A stretch of DNA of 64,000 nucleotides from Methanococcoides sp. (lineage in GTDB: Archaea > Halobacteriota > Methanosarcinia > Methanosarcinales > Methanosarcinaceae). Location: assembly GCA_021108185.1 (NCBI GenBank), contig JAIORJ010000169.1, positions 25,991-89,990 of the forward strand. Reading direction: 5' to 3'. Position numbers and translations under genes: made by a program. Positions 29,074 to 37,739 of the stretch are shown here, piece by piece. How positions within the stretch are numbered: the first letter of the stretch is position 1; every line of letters begins with the position of its first letter. The notes beneath the pieces were generated by a model. It saw nothing but the letters and a program-made list of their open reading frames with translations. It did no database searches and was not told the DNA's origin.

Positions 29074-29915
29074 GCCAGCACCTTTTCATTGACGATCTTC
29101 TCGAATAGATCTGAGAACCTCTCTTTCCATTCAGGCATTTCCTCGACAAAGGGTATACCTTGCGAATATAGTTCAGCGATCCTTTTATTGAGGGGTATTC
29201 TCATCAACACATCGATATTTTCCTTGTCACAATATTCCTCTATGATCAAATTTCCCTCCTCGCTCCGGTTTATGATCACCCCGACGGGTATGTTCATAAT
29301 CTTCACCATTTCCACTGCGAGACGCAGGTCATGCAATCCAAATGGGGTGGGCTCTGTTACGAGTATGCAGTGATCTGTGTCTTCCAATGTGGTCATAACA
29401 GGACATCCGGTTCCCGGCGGGGAATCGATTATAGTGACAGCATCCGGCTCTATCCATCTTTTGAGCTCTTTTATTACCGGGGATGCCATACTTTCCCCTA
29501 TATTGAGCACCCCTTCATAGAGTCTGGGATGGTCTTCCATATCGGCAGATCTACTGATAATGCCTGTGCATTTTTCCCTTCCTGAAATGGCATGTTCAGG
29601 GCAGTCCAGTATGCACCCTCCACAACTGTGACATAGTGTGGGGAATATGATCACTTTTTCTGGAAGAGTTGCTATGGCATTGAAACGGCACATTTGGGAA
29701 CATTTTCCGCAATATGTGCAAAGTTCCTCATCGATATTCGGAACCGTTATCTTCGAGCTAGCTATGGGCTCAAGTTCTTTATTCAGAAAAAGATTGCAAT
29801 TTGGTTCTTCCACATCGCAGTCTACCAGCTGCGAATTAGGTATTGAAAGGGCAAGGTTAACGGCAACGGTGGTTTTACCGGTGCCGCCTTTTCCACTTGC
29901 GATAGCTATTTTCAT
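29070..29915 (-). CDS. MinD/Mrp-family ATPase with ferredoxin insert, copy 2
   Basis: A 281-residue paralogue of the next gene with the same layout: deviant Walker A (SGKGGTGKTTV, residues 7-17) and two four-Cys motifs (CTYCGKCSQMCRFNA and CHSCGGCILDCPEHA). The two ATPases are adjacent with a four-base overlap, so they probably act as a heterodimer in cluster handling. A NifX-like gene precedes it by nine bases. Confidence 0.9.
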   Translation of the reverse strand: MKIAIASGKGGTGKTTVAVNLALSIPNSQLVDCDVEEPNCNLFLNKELEPIASSKITVPNIDEELCTYCGKCSQMCRFNAIATLPEKVIIFPTLCHSCGGCILDCPEHAISGREKCTGIISRSADMEDHPRLYEGVLNIGESMASPVIKELKRWIEPDAVTIIDSPPGTGCPVMTTLEDTDHCILVTEPTPFGLHDLRLAVEMVKIMNIPVGVIINRSEEGNLIIEEYCDKENIDVLMRIPLNKRIAELYSQGIPFVEEMPEWKERFSDLFEKIVNEKVLA

Positions 29916-29924
29916 ATCTCGATT

Positions 29925-30305
29925 TCAGTGTTGGTGATGGTCTTCGTCATGCCCATGGCCCTGACAGACATTTTCGCTGGTCGGGCTGACAAGATTTCCT
30001 TCTTTCCAGTCATTGATGGCTGTCTCAACAGTTCCCTGTGCACCGATAAAAACATCGATTCCATATTCACAGAACATATTTACTGCCTTTTGTCCAAGAC
30101 CGCCGCAAAGCATTATGTTCACGCCAAACTTTGAGAGAAGTTCAGGTGGTAATCCGACACCGCCATTATGCTGGCTTGTGTTCTCTACTATCTCTACAGA
30201 GTTATTTTCGATATCCAGCACAGTATATGTCGGAACCATTCCGAAGTGCTGACCTACGATATCCTCTAATCCGCCATTATTTTCTGAAGGTACACATACT
30301 TTCAT
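29925..30305 (-). CDS. Dinitrogenase iron-molybdenum cofactor (NifX) family protein, copy 2, His-rich tail
   Basis: A 126-residue NifX-like protein closely resembling the copy at 26484 (PSENNGGLEDIVGQHFGMVPTY, LCGGLGQKAVNMFCEYGIDVF). It ends in a His-rich tail (GHGHDEDHHQH), a likely metal-binding segment absent from copy 1. It opens the MinD pair. The family is associated with cluster synthesis; the function here is inferred. Confidence 0.86.
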   Translation of the reverse strand: MKVCVPSENNGGLEDIVGQHFGMVPTYTVLDIENNSVEIVENTSQHNGGVGLPPELLSKFGVNIMLCGGLGQKAVNMFCEYGIDVFIGAQGTVETAINDWKEGNLVSPTSENVCQGHGHDEDHHQH

Positions 30306-30359
30306 TTTATTGCCTCTTATTTTATTTTGATCCGGAAAGTTTCTGTCTTGACCCGGAGT

Positions 30360-30719
30360 TTATCCGTGTTGAGCAGAAGTGGTGGCATCTTCGATAAGAT
30401 CCAGCTGTCCTTGCCTGTATTGTGAAACCGTGTCCTCAACTGCGCCATAAATGCCTGTAAATACTTTGATCCCAGCCGCATTTAGCACTGAGAATGCGTT
30501 TGGTCCCATCTTTCCTGTGAGAAGGGCATCAATGCCAAGGGCGGTCAATGCCTGTGCAGCCTTTATGCCTGCACCTCCTTCTGCTAAGGGTCCCGGGTTC
30601 TCAAGAGCCTCATATTTCATGGTATCATCATCTACAATGACAAAGTAAGGGCATCTGCCAAAACGGGGGTCACACTGGCTGAAAAGGTCAGTTCCTCTGG
30701 ATGTTATGCATATTTTCAT
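30360..30719 (-). CDS. Dinitrogenase iron-molybdenum cofactor (NifX) family protein, copy 3
   Basis: A 119-residue NifX-like domain protein (FSQCDPRFGRCPYFVIVDDD, AGIKAAQALTALGIDALLTGKMGPNAF). It is more diverged than the other two copies, and its DPRFGR region is the form seen in stand-alone archaeal proteins. First gene of the cluster on this strand. A TATA box is probably shared with the divergent uppP region near 30790. Confidence 0.86.
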   Translation of the reverse strand: MKICITSRGTDLFSQCDPRFGRCPYFVIVDDDTMKYEALENPGPLAEGGAGIKAAQALTALGIDALLTGKMGPNAFSVLNAAGIKVFTGIYGAVEDTVSQYRQGQLDLIEDATTSAQHG

Positions 30720-30879
30720 TATTTCTCACCACTTTGATATTAATGTATTATGCACATAGGTGAGAAATTATTTAATCTTATTGGGAAACACTTATATATT
30801 TACTCTCAATGGGCAAAAAAGAATCTTCTTTTTTCAAATAGCGGATATTATTTATACAGATGAATGCTGATTACTTCTC

Positions 30880-31677
30880 ATGTTATCCCTCTCTGAAGCT
30901 ATCATACTTGGCATTGTACAGGGTCTGGCAGAATGGCTTCCAATAAGCAGTGAAGGCATGACCTCCCTTGTGATGATTACTTTCTTTGACCGTTCCCTTT
31001 CTGAAGCGATTCCTATCTCTATCTGGCTTCACCTGGGTACGTTGCTTGCAGCTACTGTTTATTTCAGGGATGATGTGAAAACGCTCCTTTCTGGGGTTCC
31101 TGATTATGTTCGTAGCTTCTCTAAAAAAGAGCCTCATGACCCGATCATCAGTTTTCTCCTTATCTCCACGATACTGACGGGGATCGTGGGACTTCCTTTG
31201 TTATTGTTCGTCACCGACAAGGCTGAGATATCCGGTGGCTCTGCAACAGCTGTGATCGGTATAATGTTGATATTTACGGGTCTTCTACAGAGGACGATCT
31301 CAAAGGACGTATCCCTTGCCAGAATTCCTGGAATGTCCGACTCTCTGGTCGCGGGAGTTTCACAGGGGTTTGCAGCAATACCTGGGGTCAGCCGGTCGGG
31401 TATAACGATGTCCGCACTATTGTTGCGTAAATTCGATGCTGCAGATGCTATAAGGTTGAGCTTTCTCATGAGTATACCTGCAGTGCTGGTGGCAGAGATA
31501 GGTGTTGGACTGATGGATATGGTCGAACTGAATGTCTACTCTTTTGTAGCTCTGTTCTTCGCTTTTGCTTTCGGTCTGGTGACCATCGACCTTTTCCTGA
31601 AAGTCGCGAAGAAGGTAGATTTCTCTTATTTTTGCATCGGGCTTGGTATTCTGAGTGTTCTGGCCATTTTCCTTTAA
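30880..31677 (+). CDS. uppP: Undecaprenyl-diphosphatase (UppP/BacA family)
   Basis: A 265-residue membrane phosphatase with the BacA motifs QGLAEWLPISSEGM (bacterial form has EFLPISST) and PGVSRSGITM. It has about eight transmembrane segments. In archaea it likely recycles polyprenyl (dolichyl) diphosphate carriers used in glycosylation. Divergent from the NifX cluster, with its own TATA-like box CTTATATATTT near 30790. Confidence 0.9.
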   Translation: MLSLSEAIILGIVQGLAEWLPISSEGMTSLVMITFFDRSLSEAIPISIWLHLGTLLAATVYFRDDVKTLLSGVPDYVRSFSKKEPHDPIISFLLISTILTGIVGLPLLLFVTDKAEISGGSATAVIGIMLIFTGLLQRTISKDVSLARIPGMSDSLVAGVSQGFAAIPGVSRSGITMSALLLRKFDAADAIRLSFLMSIPAVLVAEIGVGLMDMVELNVYSFVALFFAFAFGLVTIDLFLKVAKKVDFSYFCIGLGILSVLAIFL

Positions 31678-31712
31678 TGTCAGTCTTCCAAATGCAAAGC
31701 TCAGTGTATAAC

Positions 31713-31790
31713 TATTTTTGAGAATCTAAAAAAAGAAAGTAAAGAAAAAAGAATTGGACTTAGTAAGTCCATTTCTCTTCTTTTTAATAT
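31713..31790. terminator. Bidirectional terminator between uppP and mtbA
   Basis: TGGACTT (31755-31761), loop AGT, AAGTCCA (31765-31771) form a seven-base-pair hairpin. T-rich sequence follows on the plus strand (TTCTTTTT) and poly-A on the left gives T runs for the minus strand. It separates two convergent genes. Confidence 0.7.
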
Positions 31791-31799
31791 TTGATCTGA

Positions 31800-32834
31800 T
31801 TAGTATTTGTAGCTCTTTGCGACTTCAACCATTGCACGAAGGTGTGCGGTTGGGGTCTGGCTTACAATACCGCATCCAGGTGCGAGAAGTCCCTTGCCGT
31901 CGAGTTCCTTGAGTACTCTCTCGGACTCTGCTGTGACTGTCTCAACATCTGTGTTCCAGAGGCAGTTGACTGGGTCGAGGTTACCGATGATGAGTGCTTT
32001 CTCTACCTTTGATACAGCGGTTGCTGCATTTACGTTCTGATCAACACTGATTGCGTCTACGCCTGCGGACTCCATGATTGCAAGACCTTCTGTTGTGTCA
32101 CCACAGACGTGGAGAACTACAGGAACATTGCGTGCGTGCATTGCTTCAACGAGCTTTGCGTGGAATGGTACAACGAATTTCTTGTAGAATTCTCCGCCAA
32201 TGAGCTGGTAGCTTGCTGTTGGGTCGATGATGGACAATGTGTCTGCACCGTTGTCGACCTGTGCATTTGCGTATGCGATTGCGAAGTCGGTTGTGAACTC
32301 CATGATTGCAAGACCATACTCTTCCTTTGTCATGATGTCCATGAACCAGGAGTCGCCGGTGATGTGCTGTGCAAGGGAGAAAGGACCGATCATACTGCCG
32401 ATGATTGGAAGCTCTGCTCCATACTCTTCTGCTACGATCTTGATGGACTCGAGGACTGTTGAGATTCTCTTTGATGAGTCATTGATGTCATAGCCTTCGA
32501 ATGGCTTGAGGTCGTCAAGGCTGTTTACAACGTGGCTGATGACGGATGGCTGCTGTACTCTTGTACCGTCCTTGATGCCACAGCCGAAGAACTCAGCTTC
32601 TGCGGTGATGTCGAAAGGAACACGGACTGCTTCGAATCCAACTTCGGTATGTCCAGCTGCTGCAAGTCCTGCAAGCATCTTTGCATCGTAGTTTGCTTCT
32701 GGCCAGGATATTCCGGTTGCGTCCATCTGGTCTACGGTACCGGTCTGTGTAACACAGATAGCTGGCATCCTGTCAACTTTCTCGCTCTGATTAAGTACAG
32801 CTGCTAATCTTGTTTTTGGTGTGTATTCAGTCAT
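31800..32834 (-). CDS. mtbA: Methylcobamide:CoM methyltransferase, methylamine type (MtbA-like)
   Basis: A 344-residue zinc methyltransferase of the uroporphyrinogen-decarboxylase superfamily. It transfers the methyl group from corrinoid protein to coenzyme M. The zinc ligands are His242, Cys244 (LHVCGDT) and Cys321 (GCGIVSQTP), matching His237, Cys239 and Cys316 of Methanosarcina MtaA by a constant offset of five. MtaA (methanol) and MtbA (methylamine) cannot be separated surely by eye; MtbA is preferred because the pyl operon follows directly upstream. The ATG is preceded by AGGAGA. Its promoter has a strong TATA and two direct repeats. Confidence 0.85.
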   Translation of the reverse strand: MTEYTPKTRLAAVLNQSEKVDRMPAICVTQTGTVDQMDATGISWPEANYDAKMLAGLAAAGHTEVGFEAVRVPFDITAEAEFFGCGIKDGTRVQQPSVISHVVNSLDDLKPFEGYDINDSSKRISTVLESIKIVAEEYGAELPIIGSMIGPFSLAQHITGDSWFMDIMTKEEYGLAIMEFTTDFAIAYANAQVDNGADTLSIIDPTASYQLIGGEFYKKFVVPFHAKLVEAMHARNVPVVLHVCGDTTEGLAIMESAGVDAISVDQNVNAATAVSKVEKALIIGNLDPVNCLWNTDVETVTAESERVLKELDGKGLLAPGCGIVSQTPTAHLRAMVEVAKSYKY

Positions 32835-32878
32835 TTAAATATTCTCCTATTGATCAATCCTTTATAATCACTAAAAAG

Positions 32879-32910
32879 GTACTTAGGCTATGTACTTAGC
32901 ATATATATAC
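32879..32910 (-). promoter_or_regulatory. mtbA promoter with direct-repeat operator candidate
   Basis: On the minus strand GTATATATAT (32910-32901) is a strong TATA box. Immediately downstream are two exact copies of CTAAGTAC (32899-32892 and 32886-32879), 13 bases apart. They overlap the expected transcription start, a position where archaeal repressors act. The binding protein is unknown. Confidence 0.55.
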
Positions 32911-32929
32911 CTTTTTATTTGGAAAAAAC

Positions 32930-33001
32930 GCTTGCAATAGTCGCTTTAGACAAGTTTTTTGGTTTTGTCCTGTCAAAGTTTTCTTCGAGTTTTTTGCAAG
33001 C
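32930..33001 (-). terminator. Structured 3' end of the pyl operon
   Basis: On the minus strand GCTTGCAA (33001-32994) pairs perfectly with TTGCAAGC (32937-32930), enclosing an inner helix CTTTGACA with TGTC-T-AAAG, followed by GTTTTTTCC. It lies just after pylD and is the probable end of the pyl transcript. The long loop is unusual for a simple terminator. Confidence 0.5.
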
Positions 33002-33040
33002 TTTCTTCCCGTTTGTGAACGTGAAATATTCCTCTCTTTT

Positions 33041-33820
33041 TCAGAACACTGAATAGAGCATTGCTGCGGCACCTATGACCAGTGGTTCCATGACCAGGTC
33101 GATATCACCGTTCTCAGCGAGTTCGGGTGGAAGCGCGCAGGGTATCCCTGGCGTCGATACAAGACATCTTTCTGCTATCATTCCTTCCGATATCGTATTG
33201 GCGTTAGGGGTGGCCTCAAAGACCATGGAGAACTTCTTAGGGTTTGCACTATCATAAGCGTTAACCCCAAGCTCTTCAATTGCCTTTTCCATGAATTCGG
33301 TGTTCGGGTCATAAGCATACACATTGAACCCTTTCTTCACCAGATGTTCGGTACCGGCATAACCTACACGACCAAGACCGATTACCAGCACATCCTTTGA
33401 TTCCGTGTGTATGAACCTTGATGCTATCTCGGAGTAGATCACACCTGTGCATATATGGTTGGCTGCTACCTTTCCGTTTTTCAGATCGTGGGCGATGAAC
33501 ATGTGGTCATCCGCCATTAGAAGTATGTCCGCACCATCGGAAACTGCCTGATAATATCCGGTTATGTCGGGATGTTCTGTAATATAACCCTCAAGTCCGA
33601 AATATTCGGTTATTGCGAGCAATGATGAAGAAAAATTGCCTATTATCCCATTGCCTGCTGTTATGGGCACTATTGCAACCTTTTGCGAGGCTGGGCGTGT
33701 GCCATAGACCTCTTCACATATTTCCGTGATGCCCTTTCCGGTAGATGCCTTGATCGTTTCATCGCTCTGTCTAAGCTTGTTCAAAAGATCTTCCAGATCC
33801 TCAGGTGTTAATAATGCCAT
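33041..33820 (-). CDS. pylD: Pyrrolysine biosynthesis protein PylD
   Basis: A 259-residue dehydrogenase that oxidises the terminal amine of (3R)-3-methyl-D-ornithyl-lysine so that pyrrolysine forms by cyclisation. A Rossmann motif is visible (VIGLGRVGYAGTEHL), and the length matches characterised PylD. It overlaps pylC by 13 bases and is the last gene of the operon, with the structured 3' end downstream. Confidence 0.97.
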   Translation of the reverse strand: MALLTPEDLEDLLNKLRQSDETIKASTGKGITEICEEVYGTRPASQKVAIVPITAGNGIIGNFSSSLLAITEYFGLEGYITEHPDITGYYQAVSDGADILLMADDHMFIAHDLKNGKVAANHICTGVIYSEIASRFIHTESKDVLVIGLGRVGYAGTEHLVKKGFNVYAYDPNTEFMEKAIEELGVNAYDSANPKKFSMVFEATPNANTISEGMIAERCLVSTPGIPCALPPELAENGDIDLVMEPLVIGAAAMLYSVF

Positions 33821-34914
33821 AAAGCTCCCCTCTCTCCATCAAAATGATCTTCGATCCGCATTATGCCTCTGCTGCGAACCTCTTCTGTACTCTCTATGTC
33901 CTTTCCCCTTGAGATAAGGGTGAACACATCGTTCTCTCCACTTGAATGGAATATCTCAATGTTCTCTTCCTCATGGAATAATTCGTATCGCTCGCCCATG
34001 GAGAGTATGTGCTCTCCCACGGGTATCAATCCTGAACTATCCCACTTCAGATGTTCGAATATACAATATCCTTTCTCAGGCGCCTTTTCGATCTCGGTCA
34101 CGCCTTCAGTGAAAGCCTGCATAAGTAATGCGACAAGGTTGATTCCACTTGTGTGGTAGACCACCGTAGGTGTCTGGCTTGGGAATCGTGCATCTATCTC
34201 AAGGACCTTCAATCCTTTTTCAGAAGCAATGGCTTCCACATCCATGATTCCCTTAAGGTTAAGCCCTTGGGCAAGTTTGTATGATATTTCCCTGAACTTC
34301 GGGTCATGCTCTACCGGGGTTATCCTGTGACAGTCATAAGTATCATCGATATGCACCTTCGTTTCCTTCACCACTGCAAAATTTTTGCCGTCCCCGATAA
34401 TCTCAAGTGAGACAACATCGCCTTCAAGGTACTCTTCAACAAGCATATCCGGTCCGACATCGGCAAGTTCGCTAACATCATAGATTATGCGTGTGCCAAT
34501 ACTGCTGCTCTCGCAGGGTGGTTTTACAAAATAAGGTGGTTGCGAAGGTCTGTCGCCAGGGGTCGGTATGTCGATGGAAACAAAATATTCCTTCGAGCGC
34601 TTCTTATCCATACTGATATGGTACGCATCGAAATCAAAAAGAACAGGACAATCAAGCTTGTTGCTGATGTCCCTTATATAGTTCAGTGTATCGAGGTTCT
34701 CATTTACCGGAATAATGGCATCGACATTCTTTGATACTTCGATGAACCTCTCCGGCTCCTGAGTTATGTCAAAGCATAAAAGCTCATCAACAACATTGCA
34801 AATAAGGGGTTTCTTGTTCTTGTCTATCAGAACAACTCTCATCCCCGCTTTCTTCGCAAGATAGGTCACTTCGAAGCCCTGAAGTTTCCCCCCTATAAGA
34901 CATACTGTCGTCAT
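33808..34914 (-). CDS. pylC: 3-methylornithine:lysine ligase PylC
   Basis: A 368-residue ATP-grasp ligase joining (3R)-3-methyl-D-ornithine to the epsilon amine of lysine. N-terminal Rossmann-like start (VCLIGGKLQGFEVTYLAKKAG), ATP-grasp signatures (FVKPPCESSSIGTRI, MLVEEYLEGDVVSLEIIG, LKVLEIDARFPSQTPTVVY). It starts one base after the pylB stop and overlaps pylD by 13 bases, so translation is coupled. Confidence 0.97.
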   Translation of the reverse strand: MTTVCLIGGKLQGFEVTYLAKKAGMRVVLIDKNKKPLICNVVDELLCFDITQEPERFIEVSKNVDAIIPVNENLDTLNYIRDISNKLDCPVLFDFDAYHISMDKKRSKEYFVSIDIPTPGDRPSQPPYFVKPPCESSSIGTRIIYDVSELADVGPDMLVEEYLEGDVVSLEIIGDGKNFAVVKETKVHIDDTYDCHRITPVEHDPKFREISYKLAQGLNLKGIMDVEAIASEKGLKVLEIDARFPSQTPTVVYHTSGINLVALLMQAFTEGVTEIEKAPEKGYCIFEHLKWDSSGLIPVGEHILSMGERYELFHEEENIEIFHSSGENDVFTLISRGKDIESTEEVRSRGIMRIEDHFDGERGALWHY

Positions 34915-34915
34915 C

Positions 34916-35977
34916 CTATTGCCCCAACAACTTCTCGAAATCGCTTTGTGTGGCAGGTTCCATTCCCATTGTCTTCAGACGGGCGACAACGCTCTTAACA
35001 TCCCTGTCCCTCTCGGCATGTTCTCTGTCGTAGTTCACAACGCCTTCAAGGGCTGAATTGGATGAGATTATGGAGGTGACTACATTGGCACCGGAGTTTA
35101 GCCTGTGCACCATTCCGTCAATACCTTCAAGGTCCAGTGATGCCGGAATGAGCAGGTTTGGATACATCAATCGAAGTATTGAGATCATCTTGAGTTCCGC
35201 TTCACTTCCCTCAACATCCTTTCCTTCAAGAGGTGTGCCTTTTTGAGGCAGGAATGTCATGACCCTTACCATATCTGGATCGGATGTTCCAAGTCCTCTA
35301 AGTGAGATAAGGGTTGATTCTATGTCCGGTTCCACTGCTGTCAGTATGCCGTCCTCAACGCAATAACCTATCCTCTTTGCATGGTTCCTGGAGTTGATCC
35401 TCTCTTCAAAGGATTGTTCCACCCTCAGCTTTCCATAAAGGTCCTTATCATAGGTCTCTTGGTATAGTGCAAGGAAGTCTGCCCCGTTCTCCTTCAACAG
35501 CATAAGGGTCTCATTATCAACAACTCCCGGGGATACCATTATTGGTTTTCCTACTTCTTCCTTCACTGTTCTGACAAGTTCTGCCAGACGTTCAGGATTG
35601 TTATGGAAATAGGGGTCCTCTCCCATGGTGAGGTCTACCATGTGTATCTCTTCTGTTTTGAGGACCTGGCATATCTTCTTTATGTCCTCAAGTGTCAGGC
35701 GATATCTCTCGATGTCATTCTCACGGTTGTAATAACAGAAAGCGCAATTGTTCTTGCAGTGTGTGGAAAAGTACACGAAACTGTACATGAACACTTTGTT
35801 CCCAAAGAAATTATCCCGTATGTGGCGTGCCACATAATGCAGTTTTTCCATCTCATCAGGATCGCTTATCTGCAGCATTTCCCTGAGGTTCTCATCGGAA
35901 ATCTCTGATCCGGAAATTAACTGCTCAGCATAGTCTTCCAGATCATTTTGGTCCATTTTCTCAAACAAGATGTTCAC
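34916..35977 (-). CDS. pylB: Methylornithine synthase PylB (radical SAM), terminating in TAG
   Basis: A 353-residue radical SAM mutase that converts L-lysine to (3R)-3-methyl-D-ornithine. The cluster-binding motif CKNNCAFC supplies Cys74, Cys78 and Cys81. The ending FEKLLGQ matches the C-terminus of Methanosarcina PylB. The stop codon is TAG (34918-34916), the only TAG stop in the window apart from the read-through cases. In-frame read-through would add pyrrolysine and 42 low-complexity residues to a TGA. The GTG start at 35977 overlaps the pylS end; an ATG at 35956 (MDQNDLED) is an alternative. Confidence 0.96.
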   Translation of the reverse strand: MNILFEKMDQNDLEDYAEQLISGSEISDENLREMLQISDPDEMEKLHYVARHIRDNFFGNKVFMYSFVYFSTHCKNNCAFCYYNRENDIERYRLTLEDIKKICQVLKTEEIHMVDLTMGEDPYFHNNPERLAELVRTVKEEVGKPIMVSPGVVDNETLMLLKENGADFLALYQETYDKDLYGKLRVEQSFEERINSRNHAKRIGYCVEDGILTAVEPDIESTLISLRGLGTSDPDMVRVMTFLPQKGTPLEGKDVEGSEAELKMISILRLMYPNLLIPASLDLEGIDGMVHRLNSGANVVTSIISSNSALEGVVNYDREHAERDRDVKSVVARLKTMGMEPATQSDFEKLLGQ

Positions 35978-35978
35978 C

Positions 35979-37241
<1,263 letters not shown>

Positions 37242-37342
37242 CTATTGCGAAACACTTCATTCTATCATCTTCCTTTTAAAAATTGATGGGTGTCCATCAT
37301 CATAAATAAAATATAATGTCTTAATGGAAATCCATGTCCATT

Positions 37343-37414
37343 TGGCGGAAACTCCGGGAATCTAACCCGGCTGAACGGATTTAGAGTCCGTTCGATCTAC
37401 ATGATCAAGTCTCC
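37343..37414 (-). tRNA. pylT: tRNA-Pyl (CUA anticodon)
   Basis: A 72-base tRNA gene, including an encoded CCA (37345-37343), with anticodon CTA complementary to TAG. The acceptor GGAGACT pairs with AGTTTCC using one G-U pair, and the discriminator is G. Peculiarities of tRNA-Pyl are present: a single base between acceptor and D stems, a short D loop (GATC-ATGTA-GATC), a six-base-pair anticodon stem (AACGGA/TCCGTT) and a three-base variable loop. It lies 113 bases upstream of pylS in the standard pylT-pylS order. Confidence 0.97.
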
Positions 37415-37739
37415 ATGTAGTTATGGGAACATCGGCTTTCCTGACATCTAATGGCAAACACTCTGTATAAGGTCATACATGTGCCGCCACGTATGTAGTA
37501 TCTTTGATAGATGCGGTCCATATTTAAGAATTTCGGGCTAATTGATACGACATCTTGTAATATTGCCTATGAGGCATTTATGGTGACCCTCATATATTGA
37601 AATGGAATTGCCTGTCGATGTGCCTGTGGTACTCGTTTTTGTCCATCTATCTCTTTCCGGTAATTCTTTGGGCGTATCTCCTAAAGCAAACTTTACATAA
37701 CTTAATATATGTTTTCTTCCTATCTTTGCACGATAAAGC
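37415..37739. promoter_or_regulatory. Divergent intergenic region between pylT and cobD
   Basis: This 325-base gap holds the pylT promoter (TATA-like CTTATACAG on the minus strand near 37465) and the cobD promoter (CTTAATATAT near 37700, with an almost identical box before the second cobD). Seven bases ending at the tRNA-Pyl 5' end (CATGTAG at 37414-37420) are complementary to its D-arm. No coding sequence is supported. Confidence 0.55.

Noticed and set aside
37415..37739. Possible cobalamin riboswitch ahead of cobD
   Set aside because: No B12-box (GCCACTG-type) is visible; such riboswitches are not expected in this lineage.
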